DNA of 64,000 bases from Pteria penguin. Its lineage: Eukaryota > Mollusca > Bivalvia > Pterioida > Pteriidae. The DNA is taken from NCBI GenBank assembly GCA_035048485.1, contig CM068586.1, positions 29,373,849 to 29,437,848 on the forward strand, given 5' to 3'. Shown piece after piece: positions 36,636 to 50,200 of the stretch (position 1 is its first letter; each line of letters begins with the position of its first letter). Position numbers and translations under genes: made by a program. The notes under the pieces were generated by a model. It was not told the origin of the DNA and made no database searches. It saw only the letters and a program-made list of their open reading frames with translations.

Positions 36636-37462
36636 CAAGAAGGCAGTGACTCCCTGTACACAGGATTGTGTATGCCTATCTCGATGGCTAAACGTTTACT
36701 GGGTAAAAACAGAGCCAAAACCGGTTTCAACTAATAAACGTTACAGTAGCCTTATACATTTAGGTCGAGAAGAGGAATATTCACACCATATCAGTACACA
36801 GTACATACATGGCATTATCTTTATTTGTTTTTTGAATTTTACATTCAATTTGTTTATCTTGCAATATACATGTATTCATATGAATTAAATGCATTTTACA
36901 AGTGTAAGCTAAAAAATTAAATAGCCAAGTTTAAATCTTAGACTTAGTGTAAACAAACTCTAGAAGATAGATATTGATTGATTTGCATGGTTTACAAAAC
37001 CAATACATTTGCTTTGGTATGTGTTTTAGTCCTGCACATTTCAGAAGGGTCCATTCAAGACATCTGTCGCATCCAATAGATTCACATGCACTTAAGTCTT
37101 TGCGGCACAAGAAACAGTTCCATGTGTCATTTTCCTTTTATTTCTAACATCATTTTTTTCAGCAAACTTTTAGTTCATGATCTTCATCTATTATGTTCAT
37201 TGTAACAAGTCACATGAACTTACAGTATACTGTGTATAAGTACAACTCAGTAAAAGAAAAAGAGAACAAATCATTTGATTTAAATATTGATTTATTATGT
37301 CAATGACTGAACATTGGTCATTGAGTATGACTATGAGCTGTGACAACTAAGTAAGACTCCCAGATATGCGAAACCAGTTTAGGCTCTTTTTTTTTTACAA
37401 TGTGTACGTTTAGCCATCGGAATAGGCATACACAATCCTGTGTACGGGAAGTCACTGCCTTC
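36636..37462. repeat. 827-bp inverted-repeat element with ~100-bp arms
   Basis: The left arm contains AAGGCAGTGACTCCCTGTAC, ACAGGATTGTGTATGCCTAT and GATGGCTAAACGT. The right arm contains their complements (ATAGGCATACACAATCCTGT, GTACGGGAAGTCACTGCCTT). Similarity continues inward to the CCGGTTTCAAC / GAAACCAGTTTAG words. The 96-aa frame at 36598-36888 merely crosses the arm. Confidence 0.8.
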
Positions 37463-38239
37463 TCAGAAAACCCTATTAGATTTACCACATCGGCACATGT
37501 AATTTAACTGTAATCCAGCAAGTCACACTCACAGCATTGGTGAGTCTCAGTTGCTTGTTGTACTGTAATTTGCAATAATATACAATAAAGCACACATCGT
37601 CGAATTGTTGCATTTTGATGCGAGTCACGACCATTATTATGGGTAAATCGGCTATGACTGACGCGATGAATCATTTTTTGACTAATTTTTTTTGTAAAAA
37701 AGTGTGTTCTATTTTGAAACTTAACTAAAGTCTTTAAAACTATATATAGTAGCGAAATTACTAACAAGATCAATCATTATACCCTTGACTTTCAGTAAAA
37801 TTTATACACAAACTCATGTACATAACTACATACCTTATAAATATATGTTGTCAACCTCAGTTGTGAACTTCCTTTCCCGAGAAGCTTTTAATATCCGGTT
37901 TGTGTAACATAACAAATGGAAACCGCAACACGATTTCCGTATCGTTTGACACCGATATCAGACATTTCGTTATTAATGCAACTCGCAAAAGAACGGCTCA
38001 CATTGAGAAATCGTTATTTTAAATAATTCACTGACATTTAGGCAAGTTACCAATGCTTAATTCGGACATACCTTGTAATGAGTTACCTTCCTGACGAAAT
38101 ATCCAGCTTTTGGCGGGCACCGAGTTCACATGTAGTAATGCACATTTAGCATAATTCCAAAGCAGTTATATATTTTTAAGCTTGCTTCCTTGTGATTGTA
38201 GATATAGTGTAAGTCGGCATTTATCTGATGTGTGAGTTG
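37463..38239. other. non-coding interval, nothing recognised
   Basis: An 89-aa frame on the - strand (37504-37773) has no domain features. AT-rich DNA otherwise. Confidence 0.4.
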
Positions 38240-38385
38240 TTGATATATTTCATATATAGTCTGTATATTTCATCTGAAGTCTGTATATTTTATGGGTCGT
38301 AGACCTGTATAATTTTTGTGTCGTCTGTATATTTTATGGGTCGTCCGTATAATTTTTGTGTTGTCTCTATATTTTTGTGTCAGGA
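38240..38385. repeat. short imperfect tandem repeat
   Basis: Variants of GTCTGTATATTTTATGGGTC and GTATAATTTTTGTGTCGTCT alternate four or five times. Confidence 0.75.
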
Positions 38386-38469
38386 CTTCCGGAACAAACC
38401 TGTCAACAATTACATTCCATTTTACGTCAATATATATCGATACAAATACATTTAAGTATACAGGACAAA

Positions 38470-39030
38470 TCCGTCAACCATAAGACCCTACATACCATTG
38501 TATGTCATTGAAAATCAACATCCATAACCAAAATCTTATCCATAACATCCATCATAATACATTAGCTTCGAGGATAAAACGTTATTCACGGCACCCTTCA
38601 TACCATACTACATCACAGTGGCGGATCCAGGACTTCCGAAAAGGGGGGGGGGACATGTGTATGAGTCAAACTTCTCAGCCATTTTTGTGTGTCAAATATG
38701 GATTTTTACTCGTGAATATGTGGCGAAAGAGGGGGGGGGCCGCCCCCGCCCCCTCTAAATTCGCCACTGCATCACCGGATACAACCAAAATTTCATCCAT
38801 AGCACCTCACGTCATCGACATCGATATCCAAAAACTTATATCATCCATATCATCCATAAACAGCATAATACAATAGCTCTCAGGATAAAACGTCATCAGA
38901 AGCGCCCTTCATTCCATTCTACACCATCATGTACTGACATTCATAACCAAAATATGTTATCCATAGCATCGTATATACCATCATGCGCGATAATATATTG
39001 CTTCCAGGGCAAACCTAGGAGAGCCAAGTT
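38470..39030. repeat. diverged tandem repeat interrupted by a MITE
   Basis: Units share ATAACCAAAATCTTATCCAT, AATACATTAGCTTCGAGGAT, AAAACGTTATTCACGGCACC and CTTCATACCATACTACATCA. Copies start near 38515, 38780 and 38940. The MITE at 38616-38769 has split the first copy. Confidence 0.75.
38616..38769. mobile_element. CAGTGGCGGAT hAT-like MITE inside the tandem array
   Basis: Termini are CAGTGGCGGATCCAGGA and AAATTCGCCACTG, with CATCA/CATCAC repeated on both sides. The interior has G-runs (38640-38652 and 38729-38740). It belongs to the family of 4274 and 55577, but the middle differs, so it is a subfamily. Confidence 0.8.
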
Positions 39031-40531
39031 CAGTATTGAAAGACGAAGAAAACACCCTTCACCTATGACACCATGCACACCACTCTGCATTTGGAAACCA
39101 TATTCAAGTACTGTTGATATTTAATAAAATACAATTCAAATCAATAACATCATTACATCATCTCACAAGAAGCTAGTAAATAACTATTATTACATCATGT
39201 TGCATAAAACCAAAGATACAAAATCGTTACTTACACTATTGTTTCAAAATGCTGTTACAGTAAAATTTCTAAGAAGAAGAACAATTATCAACATTGAAAA
39301 CTAAAAACACATTAAAAGCTTACATAATAGACATTCTGTAAATAAACACATAGTAGCATTGATGATTTCAAAGGAATGCTTTTAAGACCACACAGACAGG
39401 TATTTTAACCAACTTTTAGATTAGAAATGACTACAAGACAAAGAATTTTAATCGATATAAACTAAAACTACAACAAATCAACCAGGGGACGCTTACTCCT
39501 CCCGGGCACCTGGTCTTTATTGGAATTCGCTGTCTGAATATGACACTAAACACGATATTATCCCCTTTGTTCCATGGACTATGCCATATGGTTTACCCTT
39601 CGGTAGTTCTTCGTTTTTCACTCAATATAATGAACCGTAAAAGACTCCTTAAGAAACTTTTGACTTGAGGTATCAATTATTAAATCATAAATATCAAGAA
39701 TGGTATGCAATAATGATGTACCACAGAATTGTTTACCGAATGTCAAACAACAACAAAAGTAACATAAGAAATTATAACCAGTGTTAAACAAAAACCATGA
39801 AAATATAATCAATTAACAAAACTACAACGGTATATTGGAATCTATCCCAACATCATACAATTTTTAATATTAAACGAAATACGAAAAAATAGCAAAAAAG
39901 AAAAGAAAACAACCCCCCGCAAATTAAAGACAAAATAAAAAATGTAATGAAATCAATCTCGGTTTTAAAGGGGAAATGTGGGATTAATATACGGCATGTA
40001 TATATCCTTTGTATTTATGGTCAAATAATACCAAGTTTCAGTTAAGTTTTTGTTAACATTTCAACATGATTTGAGAATTAAAAAAAAAAACCAATCACCA
40101 TATTTTTGAAAAAAAGAAATATCAAAATACTGCTTGAGTAAATAGAGAACGTTTTCATACTTTTTTTGTGAACTCAATAGAAATTTTGTTGATGTTACCT
40201 TGAAAAAAATCCCCCCAAAAGACTTTCTATATTGATAAAAGCTGTCCTTTATGAATTATTTTTAGACTTAATTGAACATAAGATATTAATTCTTCCAATC
40301 AATTTATTCCTCTGATATTCTCGACCTGGCGATACCATGATGTCAGTGTTATTCGTATAGTTTGGTATAATTCATCTCTTTATTTTTCCTTCCTTGTGAA
40401 GGTTTATATCTTGGTTCATGTGTTCTATTTTTCCAAACGTCCAAAGTCTCGACAATTTTTTCCCATTTAGGTAAAAGAAAAAGAAAGTAACATTATGGAT
40501 TGTTAATTGTTTACTTCTGATTCATTATTCA
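39031..40531. other. non-coding interval, nothing recognised
   Basis: AT-rich sequence with A-runs near 39880-39905, 40080 and 40110. No coding exon or repeat unit is evident. Confidence 0.4.
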
Positions 40532-40652
40532 TGGTATTGTCGTTTACTCTGGCACATTTATATGTAAATGCACATGAGTACACGACTATATATATATAGT
40601 CGTGTACTCATGTGCATTTACATATAGATGTGCCTGAGTAAACGACAGTATT
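40532..40652. repeat. ~120-bp near-perfect hairpin
   Basis: Arms GTCGTTTACTCTGGCACATT...GCACATGAGTACACGAC and their complement meet at the self-complementary centre TATATATATA. About 58 bp per arm with few mismatches. A small MITE or hairpin-RNA locus are both possible. Confidence 0.9.
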
Positions 40653-40973
40653 ACTATTGCCAATAAAAGCAAGCTACAGAGTCTCGTAAAAATGTCTCTA
40701 TTGACTTACATGGTAGATGTACATGTAAAATAATTTCAAAAGAAAAGGGTATACTTGATGATAAATATAAAAATGTACACTTATTTCCCCACATAACTTC
40801 CATTAGACGGAGGAAGATACCGTTCTACAAAATCGAAGATGTTCTTCCTCTGCTTTGCCAAATATCAGAGATTACAAATTGGTGATCACAAAAGAGAAGA
40901 CAGAAGACATCTGACCAAGCTGTAAGACACAAATCACATAGGATATGCACATAAAACATGATAATAGTCTAAT

Positions 40974-40974
<1 letters not shown>

Positions 40975-41068
<94 letters not shown>

Positions 41069-41088
41069 ACCACCACCACCACACACAC
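40975..41088. repeat. (CA)n microsatellite with (CAC)n insert
   Basis: About 92 bp of CA, then about 15 bp of CAC, then CA again. TH and CV repeat frames across it are artefacts. Confidence 0.97.
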
Positions 41089-42885
41089 GCACAACTCCGA
41101 CATTATAAAACATTCGATTGTATTGCATAAACGATACCGAAAGTAACAAACGTCTCTCGATTGGTGTGGTTAACCGGTTTACACCTAGGCGAACACCTAT
41201 AGAGAACAAGGATCAACATGATTTTTAAGATGAGAGGTCATAAAACTTTCCACACGAAACGTTTTATGGAATAATATGCTGATGTCAAAAATACATCAAC
41301 ATCAGTCAACCGTGTTCTGTCCGTATGTAATTGGGCTCAGACTCTTGCTCTGTAGGAGTCCCTACTAACAGTCAGAGGGGACGAGACTCAGGACCTTGAC
41401 TCATCTGAAAAGGTTTGGACAAGGTCCCCATAGAGTTCCTATCGCCTGTTAGTCAGCGTGCAATATTCAAGTTAAAATCTGTATAAGGCTGTAGAGAAGC
41501 CTAATAAAGACCTATGATTTTTGCGATGATCTCGGTGTCATATTGTCGAAGTCGAAGAATTATTTTAGAACCAATCTATATGAAATTTTCGGAACTATTG
41601 ACCCTCCTTAGTTTGCACACTAGATTACCGTAGTACTTGGGATGAGATTCCGCTGGATACGTATTGTTAAAAACTAAAATTCTTAGATGTTTATAACATC
41701 AGTAACCCTGAGTTATAAGTTTGAAACTTTGAAACTTACAAAAGGACGTGCAGCATATCCAGAATACTTATTTTCATACCAAATCTTAGATGTAAGAGAT
41801 TTAACAAGTAGAATATCGGGTTAGAAAACATGCATCAACGACACATGAAATTAAACTTAATGAGAAGAAAAGAGATGAAAGATATATGTATACAAAACGA
41901 TTCGAATGACGTGATATCTACAGTTGGAAATTATCAGAGGAGTCAAAGATGGGGGAAGAATTAAGAATTTATGTATATATATATATTTATAAGAATATAT
42001 AGAAAGACATAGAATGAAATGCAAATTGGAATCGGAAAATACCGAGAGTAAGGGTACAAACCAAATAAATGCAGTGTAAGAAGAAAGCAACATGCAGAGA
42101 AAGTCAGGGACACATTTAGGGAATCAAGTAGTGAGGTTTAAAGATTTTGTGGTGATGCTCTGGTTTGATAATAATATATTTTATGTGCAAATTACCCCCC
42201 GGTAAATTTGGATAATATCAGGAAAGAAAGAAAAGCTACTGACTCAGAAGTATGACAGAAACTACCACAGAAACATACAGTATGTAATGTAATGACACAA
42301 AAACACATAGGGACATCACACAAATATTCGATTAAAGTGCAGTTACAATACCTAGAACCGTCATTTGATATGAAAACAATTAATCGGTTTACGGGCCCTC
42401 CTTTCCACTCACCACAACAGGAGAATAGTCAAAGGACACACATTTCTAACTATCAATATTTATTCATATAGACATCAAGCGTCAATAAGTGTCTTAAGTT
42501 GAGAGGTCATAAAAAATATAAACTCGTATGGTAATACAGATGCTGATGTTACCTTCCATCAGAAAAGAAGGAATAAGCGGGAAATTGTTTTACAAAATTC
42601 ATAATACATCACTTACTGCAACCAGCATTTAGTATGTTATATACTTGAATGGGATAAGTAAATGTTTCACATACCAGTATTAGTATACGATACATTTTAC
42701 AGAAAAATTAGTTTAAAATGAGGATAGCTTAGGATTTGCATGATACTTTTTTCTAACATATTACAAAAGGAAGCCCAGGTGAAAATAGTTAATGTATCAA
42801 AAGTGAAATTTAAAGATTCAGTCTTCTATGTTTGATTTTGCAGAACAGGATATATTAATGTAGGACTAGGGAATATTAGATTCAC
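41089..42885. other. non-coding interval, no gene seen
   Basis: No frame with coding character. Mixed AT-rich sequence with a TA-rich run at about 41974-42000. Confidence 0.4.
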
Positions 42886-43400
42886 ATACTAGTATGGTCC
42901 GTTTTTGGTTATGGTGGTTTGTATATGATATGAATGATATGTAGTGTGCTATGGGTGACGTTTCGGTTACGGAGTTCGATCTTTAATGATATAGAATGGT
43001 ATGTAGTGAAATGGGTGACGGATTTGTACAAACACATACGACTTCTGGTCTTTGATGGATGACATTTTGGTTTCGGAGGTCGATATATGATGGCGTAGAA
43101 TAGAAAGAAAGGTGTTATGGACGACAGGTTTGTCCAGGAAGCAAATGTGTCATGAGGCTTAATGCAGGAAGCTTAAGTTTGGTTAAGGAAGTCGACATAG
43201 GATGGCGGAAACTGGTGTAAAGGCTGTTATGGGTGACGGGTTCGTCTTAGAATTTTATTATGATGTATGTTATGGGTGACTTTTGATCATGGAGGTCGAT
43301 GTATTTTAATGTACAGCAGTATGTAGGGTATAATTGGTAACCAGTTTGTCATGGATAGTAATACTGTATGATGTATGATGGTATTTATGATGCTGTGGAT
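42886..43400. repeat. degenerate tandem repeat (GGTGACG...GAGGTCGAT)
   Basis: Words GTTATGGGTGACG, TTTTGGTTTCGGAGGTCGAT, TATGATGGCGTAGAAT and ATGTAGTG recur at irregular spacings of roughly 70-115 bp. Confidence 0.6.
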
Positions 43401-45101
43401 GACGTTTTAGTTAAACAATATTTGAATTCTCCTCAGCCAAATATTATAGCAAATACTTGTAAATAATAACAAACACAAGATTAATTAGAAAAGGCACGTG
43501 TGACGCTACATATCTGCCCTTTATTCTCCATCAAACTATACAAACTTTTCATATATTCATACTCAAACACATCACCAAAACCTCTGGACATCCATATGAT
43601 AATACTATATAACCATCTAATATATCATATACATTACTATAAATTTCATACACTTGCTTTCTATTATAAATGCATTACAAACAAATCAGCCAACCCTGAA
43701 AATCGAAAGATTTCATCAAATCAAAATTGAGCTGTTACCACATGGGCGTCAAAGTACTAAACAAATATTTAATCACTGAGCACACTTGGCACAAAAACTT
43801 ACAGCGCCCTCTACAATAATAAATACAACAGGAGAAATTAATTTCAAGCTTATTCATTGAATTTTCATTATTTACAATGTATTGACAAACTCATAGCAAA
43901 GCGTTCATTTCTGCAAGTGGGAGGTTGTTGATTCAAATCATGGGTTAATTTTTAAAAGATGTGTTGAAAACTTTAGTGTCATTATGAAATGTACAATTCT
44001 CATTTTTCTTACATAATCAAATATTTTGAAAGATTGGTCTATCATATTCAACCTCCTATGAAGCTATTAATCTCAATATTTGATAGATCTCAGTTATTTC
44101 CTGATTTATCAATCACTTCCTCATTAAATTCACATTACATGCGTAAACATATTCAAGGTCTTCAGTTTTCGCTGATAACGTTTAATTTTAATGTAGTTCA
44201 ATCGCTATTAGTTAAAATGCTCACTGTTTGAGTTTCAATGAAATTTGATCGATACTGATTAAAACAGAAAAAATCCAAAGCAGAAAGAGTCACTGCTTAG
44301 GTCTAAGAAACCTTGTATTTGTGATATTACATCAGCTATAATCATACTTATCACTCAAATGATGTGGAAATATAAGAAATCTGCCATAGTGTTTAAAAAA
44401 TGCGGTTAACTTAGTCTGCTCTCTTTGAATATGGCAACATTTACCATAGAGTTTGCTTGGTATTTCTCACAACTCTTACCATAGCTACTTCAAGAAAGAT
44501 AACTCTGTTTTGCTATCTTTTTAATATACATGTTGTATTTGTTGAAATCATGTTCACTTCATTATTGATCACATTTTTACACCTTTTCATAATGGTATGG
44601 TGCCATATTATTAATCCTACTTTAGATTTATGTGAAGACAACTATCTTACAACTTTTAAAACTCTAGTTTGGTAAGCTTGTTAGACATAATGGGGAGTAT
44701 GGCAGGTCGGTAGAAGATGATAACACTTCCATGATACATGATACCTCCTTAGGTTTTTTTTCATGACCAGTGCCCACTTACCCAAGTTTTAATTGTACTC
44801 AGGTTCCCATGGAATCATGGCATTACACTTTAGACAGTTGCCTATACTAAATTGGCGTTTTGTTTTGGCTTTTATATTGGAAAACCAAACAAACAAGAAA
44901 TACACACATATGGTGCATATAATTAATAGATGAATTTATGAGCCTGTATTGAATAATTCAAGATGTTTAATATAGTTTACTATACGAATTTGAGAACAAC
45001 TCAAAGAAAGCATACAGACATCTGATTTAGCCGTATGCCAAAAAAAAAAAAAAAAAAAAAAGCGCCCGCGTACTGGTGACAGAAATCTCCGAGATGCATG
45101 T
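43401..45101. other. non-coding interval, nothing recognised
   Basis: Short AT-rich frames without features. An A-run of about 21 at 45041-45061 directly precedes the inverted repeat-family copy. Confidence 0.4.
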
Positions 45102-46036
45102 TTAACAAGAGCAACGCCTAGCGTGGCTTAATACGCCCGTCGCTTACTTTGGATGGGATCAATGTGAACGTATGGTTTTATTAACCCCAAACATGGGTCT
45201 CTTTAGTAATACTTTTATGAAATATTGAAATCCAAAAAGAGGTATCCAAGTCCCACAACTCTGTAACGACAAAATAGAATTTGCTCAAAACAAAAACGTG
45301 GCTTCTCCTACACTATTTAAGCATTCTGTATAAGTTTTATGAAAAGTTTACTTAAGTTATCGCGTTACATAGTATCTCCATAGCATCTTATCATAGTAAA
45401 AATAAAATCCAAGTTCCATAAATTCGTAACGACATAATAGAATTTGCTCAAGATCGAAAGGCCACTTTCATGAAAACAGCCGACATTTACTAAAGTTATT
45501 GCGTTCCATAGCATTTTGCTATAGCAAAAATCTTATTGAAATTCATGCACAGGGGAGGAAGTTATGGCCCGAACAAGGTTTTACTCACTGCATGTTTTGA
45601 CCTTCACGTTTGACCCACGATCTTGGGTCAAGTGTAACAATTCTGTGAAATGTTTTATTCACTTCGCATGTTGTGACCTTGACCTTTGACCTATGACCTT
45701 GAGTCAATGTCATGACACACTCTTGGGTCCTAAGTAACAATTCTGTGAAATGTTATAGGTATATATGTTCTATATTTATTGAAATCCATGTACAAGGGAA
45801 GAAGTAGTAGCCCGGACAAGGTTTTACTCACTTTGCATGTTGTGACCTTGACCTTTGACCTATGACCTTGTGTCAGGTTATGACACACCCTTGGGTCCTA
45901 AGTAACAATTCTGTGAAATGTTATTGAAATCCATGCACAGGGAAAGAAGTAATAGCCCGGACAAGCTTATACCGGACGCCGGACGCTGGATGGACAGCGC
46001 CATAACATAATACGCCCCGTCTAAGACGGGCGTATA
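45102..46036 (-). repeat. dispersed repeat, inverted copy of the 7165-8000 family plus GACCTTGACC block
   Basis: The left end (GGCTTAATACGCCCGTCGCT, TTGGATGGGATCAATGTGAA) is the reverse complement of the 7900-8000 terminus. AAGTTATCGCGTTACATAG and AGCAAAATAAAATCC-like words then match the internal units. From 45540 a second block has TGTGACCTTGACCTTTGACC repeated twice. The right end, CCCCGTCTAAGACGGGCGTA, is itself palindromic. Confidence 0.75.
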
Positions 46037-46127
46037 AAAATTAAGAGTAATGTTATGGACATAGAAACATAGAATTTTGACATGTGTAAAACACATTTCT
46101 TACATTTTCTTATTGAGTCTATGAACA

Positions 46128-46675
46128 ACCACTTTAAGTACCACAATAGCACAACCCCAGTTACTTCCGTATTAACCCTAGAACTGTAATAACCACTGCA
46201 GATACCAAAATGACACAGCGCTAGCTACTTCCATATTAATTTTAGAACTGTATCAAGCACTGTAGATACCAAATGACACAGCGCCAGTTACTTCCAAATT
46301 AATCCCAGAACTGTGACAAGTACTGTAAATATCACAATTGCACAGCTTCAGTTACTTCCATTTTAACCCTATAATTGCAATAAACAATGTAGGTACCACA
46401 ATGACACAGCACAGCGTCAGTAACATGTACTTCCATATTAACCCTATAATTGCAACAAGCACTGTAGGTACCACGATAACACCACAATGCCCGCTACTTC
46501 CATATTGACCATAGATCTGTAACAACCACAGTAAGTACCAGATTGACATAGTTACTTTCATATTAATTAACCCTAGAACTGTAATAAGCACTGTAGGCAC
46601 TACAGTGAACTAGCACCAGCTACTTCCATATTGACCCTAGAACTGTAACAACCACTGTAGGTACCACAATGTTAC
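46128..46675. repeat. ~64-bp imperfect minisatellite
   Basis: Eight or nine units share CCAGTTACTTCCATATTAAC, CCTAGAACTGTAATAAGCAC and TGTAGGTACCACAATGACAC, with length variation. The 82-aa - strand frame (46352-46600) derives from the array. Confidence 0.85.
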
Positions 46676-46995
46676 TTTCATTATGTATTTATCTATAATG
46701 TTTACAGTAGAATCCCTTGTTATTGACGATTTTACATTAGTATGGTACACGAAACACGGCTTTACGATGTTACTCATATAGATAGGTGCCTCGTCCTTAC
46801 TTTATATGCATACTCACACTCGTTCACTTAAAACGAATTTTGTTCACAGAGAGATAGGCTTTGATTATTCAGTTTCATGTCATGCATACAATAACATCCA
46901 TTAAAAATCATCATGTCCTGAAAACACGACATGTACTCAATAAATATCTTTTAAACTTAGTTAAAAAGATAATTGGCAATAGTTACCTGAAGACA

Positions 46996-47270
46996 ATGCA
47001 GTCTTCACAGAACAAACAAACAAATGGAGTAGAAATATTCTCGATAAATGTCAGTACAAATTCAGAACATGATCAGCGTCGGAGGTCATCTGTTATTCAG
47101 GAAATAGCTTTTAGAATATCAAGAGTACTAGATTCTGGGGGAACTGATGGAGAAAGAAGTGGATGGAAATACGAAGGAGAAGAACTCTATGGTTTGTATG
47201 GGTTTTATACTCCATTGGCAGATCCCCATGGATTGCAAGACAACAAAGACACAGAAGAGGTCAATGCAGG
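46996..47270 (+). CDS. transporter A exon 1 (cytosolic N-terminus)
   Basis: Encodes residues 1-91 plus two bases. EIFSINV and DQRRRSSVIQEI align with EIFSIEV and EKRRRSSVLEEI in transporter B. The donor GTATGT follows GCAGG. A is present at -3 of the chosen ATG. Confidence 0.82.
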
Positions 47271-50200
47271 GTATGTTATAGAGAAATGTTAAACGAAGAC
47301 ATGAAGGTGTTATACAACGTAACAAAAGTACCTATGTTCTTTGTTCCATGTTACAAAAGACTTATTGGATAAATATATGCAGAAGTTTAATATAAAATGT
47401 TTATTGAAATAAGAGAAAGGGTTTATATACAGTGTAAGCTCTCTTCTATAGCAATAAAAACTAAAAGTATACAAAATTTATAAATCATGTATTTGTTTAA
47501 TACGAATTTGATGATTAAGAGAGTTTTTGCAAAGGGTTTTCTTGTCCCTATGACTACAGTTGATCACAAATCAACAAGTTTACAACATAATTTACGATAT
47601 ATTTGCCACACTGATGGTATTACTAGGTTTCAGACTGCCTGGGAAACTTCGGTTTCACTGTTTCACTGATTCAGTGCAGTGGTTAATCGCTTGGCTCGAA
47701 TCGGCATTGCGTTACTATGTTCAATGGGTTTGTTACCCGTTTCCAGAACGTCATACGACTGAAAAGGTGTAGAAAGCGACATAAACCCTAAATAAAAGCT
47801 AAATCAAATCCACAGATTGATACAATTGCAACCCATAAATTCAGATAGAATTTACAAAATTTACAAAACGACTTCTTTGACTAAAAGTGCAAAATACTAT
47901 TGTAAATTTAGACAGAATTCAGAATATGGTAATAAATTTATTACCGACTCGGACTGTACCACACGATTACAAATATGTATCATAAATCATTTTCTCAGAT
48001 ATTTAATCTATAAATCTATTTACATAATGTTATAGCTATATTAAGTGTAGAATCATCATCTTAACTGACTAACAATATTGGCATTTTTCTTGAAAAGTCA
48101 AAGAACACTAAATGACGGAACACATAACAGACGACAAAGAAATAAATATAGAATATTGTTACATATTCTAAGCTAGCTTGAAAACTGCTGTATTTTATTT
48201 TGTACAGAGAATCTGGATGCCGTTTTGAGCGGAAGTGGCCGGTCCTGTTCGCAAGCTTCTTCCTGTTGTTTTTTAGCATTGGGTTCACTTTTAACATGTC
48301 CGTTCTCTACACAGAATTTCTGGACGAATTTCAGAAGACAAAAGCGGAAACTTCGCTCGTCCAGTCTGTTACTACTGGTCTTTTCTTTTGTTCAGGTAGC
48401 ATGCATTTGAAATTTTGAATATTACGAAAGTCAGTTTATGTAAGCAGGAAAAAGAAGCTTATAATTTTCATTGTACATTTTAAATGTACGTCCTTTGATT
48501 GTTCTGCTGTTACGATGAGTGGGAAGGTGGGCCCGTAAACCGGTTAACCATACCATTTGTTTGGCTTTTGTCAAATTAAATCACCGTCCTCAGTCGGTAT
48601 CGTAATTGCACTACAATCAAATATTTTTGTGATGTGTTATATGTGCTAGTATATTATTTATATTCATGGACTATATAGCTCCATGGTGACCTCTGCCACC
48701 AGTAACTCCTCTTTTTTCTTTCATTCATTTAAGTTTGGGACTGAAAAACTTCTTGAAATTACTTAGTGACAGCACATTATAGAGAAGTGAAAAATAAGAA
48801 ATGTCTATTCAAAAAGTGTGACAAGGAAGGAAATCAAACGTGTGCATCGTGTTGATTCTTTTAGGCAATATCCATACGAGCATATAAATGTTATCTTCTA
48901 ATTGCGATTACTATTCAGCAACTTGCTATGCCTGATGTATAAATCAGCATGGTCAGTCAGCGGGCGAAGATAAGTAATCCTAAGCACAATCCTGCTAATT
49001 TCCAATGATCCGTGATTCCACAGTACATTACCTTTTGGCGAGTTTACTTTTAAGGAATGTTGAGTTGTCTTAGCCTGATATATTATCTGGCCATGATGAC
49101 ATTTCATACAAATGTTCTATGAAAATACATCTGTATTATGAAAATTGATATAAAAATTCAAGTTCTATTGTAGGACTCGTGACTGGTATACTTGTAACCA
49201 AGTTTGGAGAACGCAAATGTATAGTGGTAGGAACTCTTCTTTCGTCCGTTGGTCTAGCTGTTTCTTTCTATGCAACCGGTATACCATATCTTACTGGCAC
49301 CATAGGCGTAGCATGTGGTATGATAACAAGTATTGGTATAATCTTACGTCCCGTAATTATAGAAATCTAATTTCAATATACTGCTCATGTACTTCATCTG
49401 TGTATCTGTCGCAGAGATATATGCGTCTCGTAAAAGAAGTGCAAGAAATATATCAACTTGCGCGCACTTGCACAGACATATAGCATTCTTACTGTTTCTT
49501 ACATAACAAGGAACAAATTGTATAAGATTTTTATAATATGAATTATTTTTTCATTGAAATTAAAAACAAATTCAGGATTAAATGAATGTCTTTTCTTTCT
49601 TAACAATAAATTCAAAACATCGATTACTCTCTAGTGGTTTATTATATCAAGTTTCAGAAGAACTGTTTACCTTGAACTGCTTACCTCTGATAATTTTTTT
49701 TCAGGTCTTGGATATTCCCTGACATATGTTTCTGGGTATGGTATAATTCCACAATACTTCGAGGGACGTCAAAAGTTTCTTGGTCTGGGATTTGCGTCCA
49801 TCGGGTCCGGAATAGGTGGTCTTTTCTTTCCAGTTTATTTAGAGAATTTACTGAAGATACTTTCATGGAGGTCAACACTGTTAGTAACCGCGGCCTTTAA
49901 TATGATTATGATCATATTCGCCGTTATATGTAAACCTAAACGTAAACAAGAAGGAACAGGGAATGAAACGGAAGTACCAACCGGAAACGGTGATAACGAT
50001 TCGCAGCCTGAACCTTACTCGGAAACGCACATTTGCCAAAGATTACGCACGATTTTGAAGAATGCACCATTTATTTTTTTCACCATTTCCATCATGTTGT
50101 CGATTGCTTGCTTTAATTCCGTTCTCATATTCTTTATTGACTTTTATGAACTTAAAGGAATTTCAAGACCCACGGGAGTATGGGTATATTTTGGTATGGG

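Noticed and set aside
49318..49370. Extension of transporter A exon 3 to the in-frame stop
   Set aside because: It would truncate the protein after helix 3. The donor at 49318 joins in phase to exon 4, and the paralogue has an exon of identical length.
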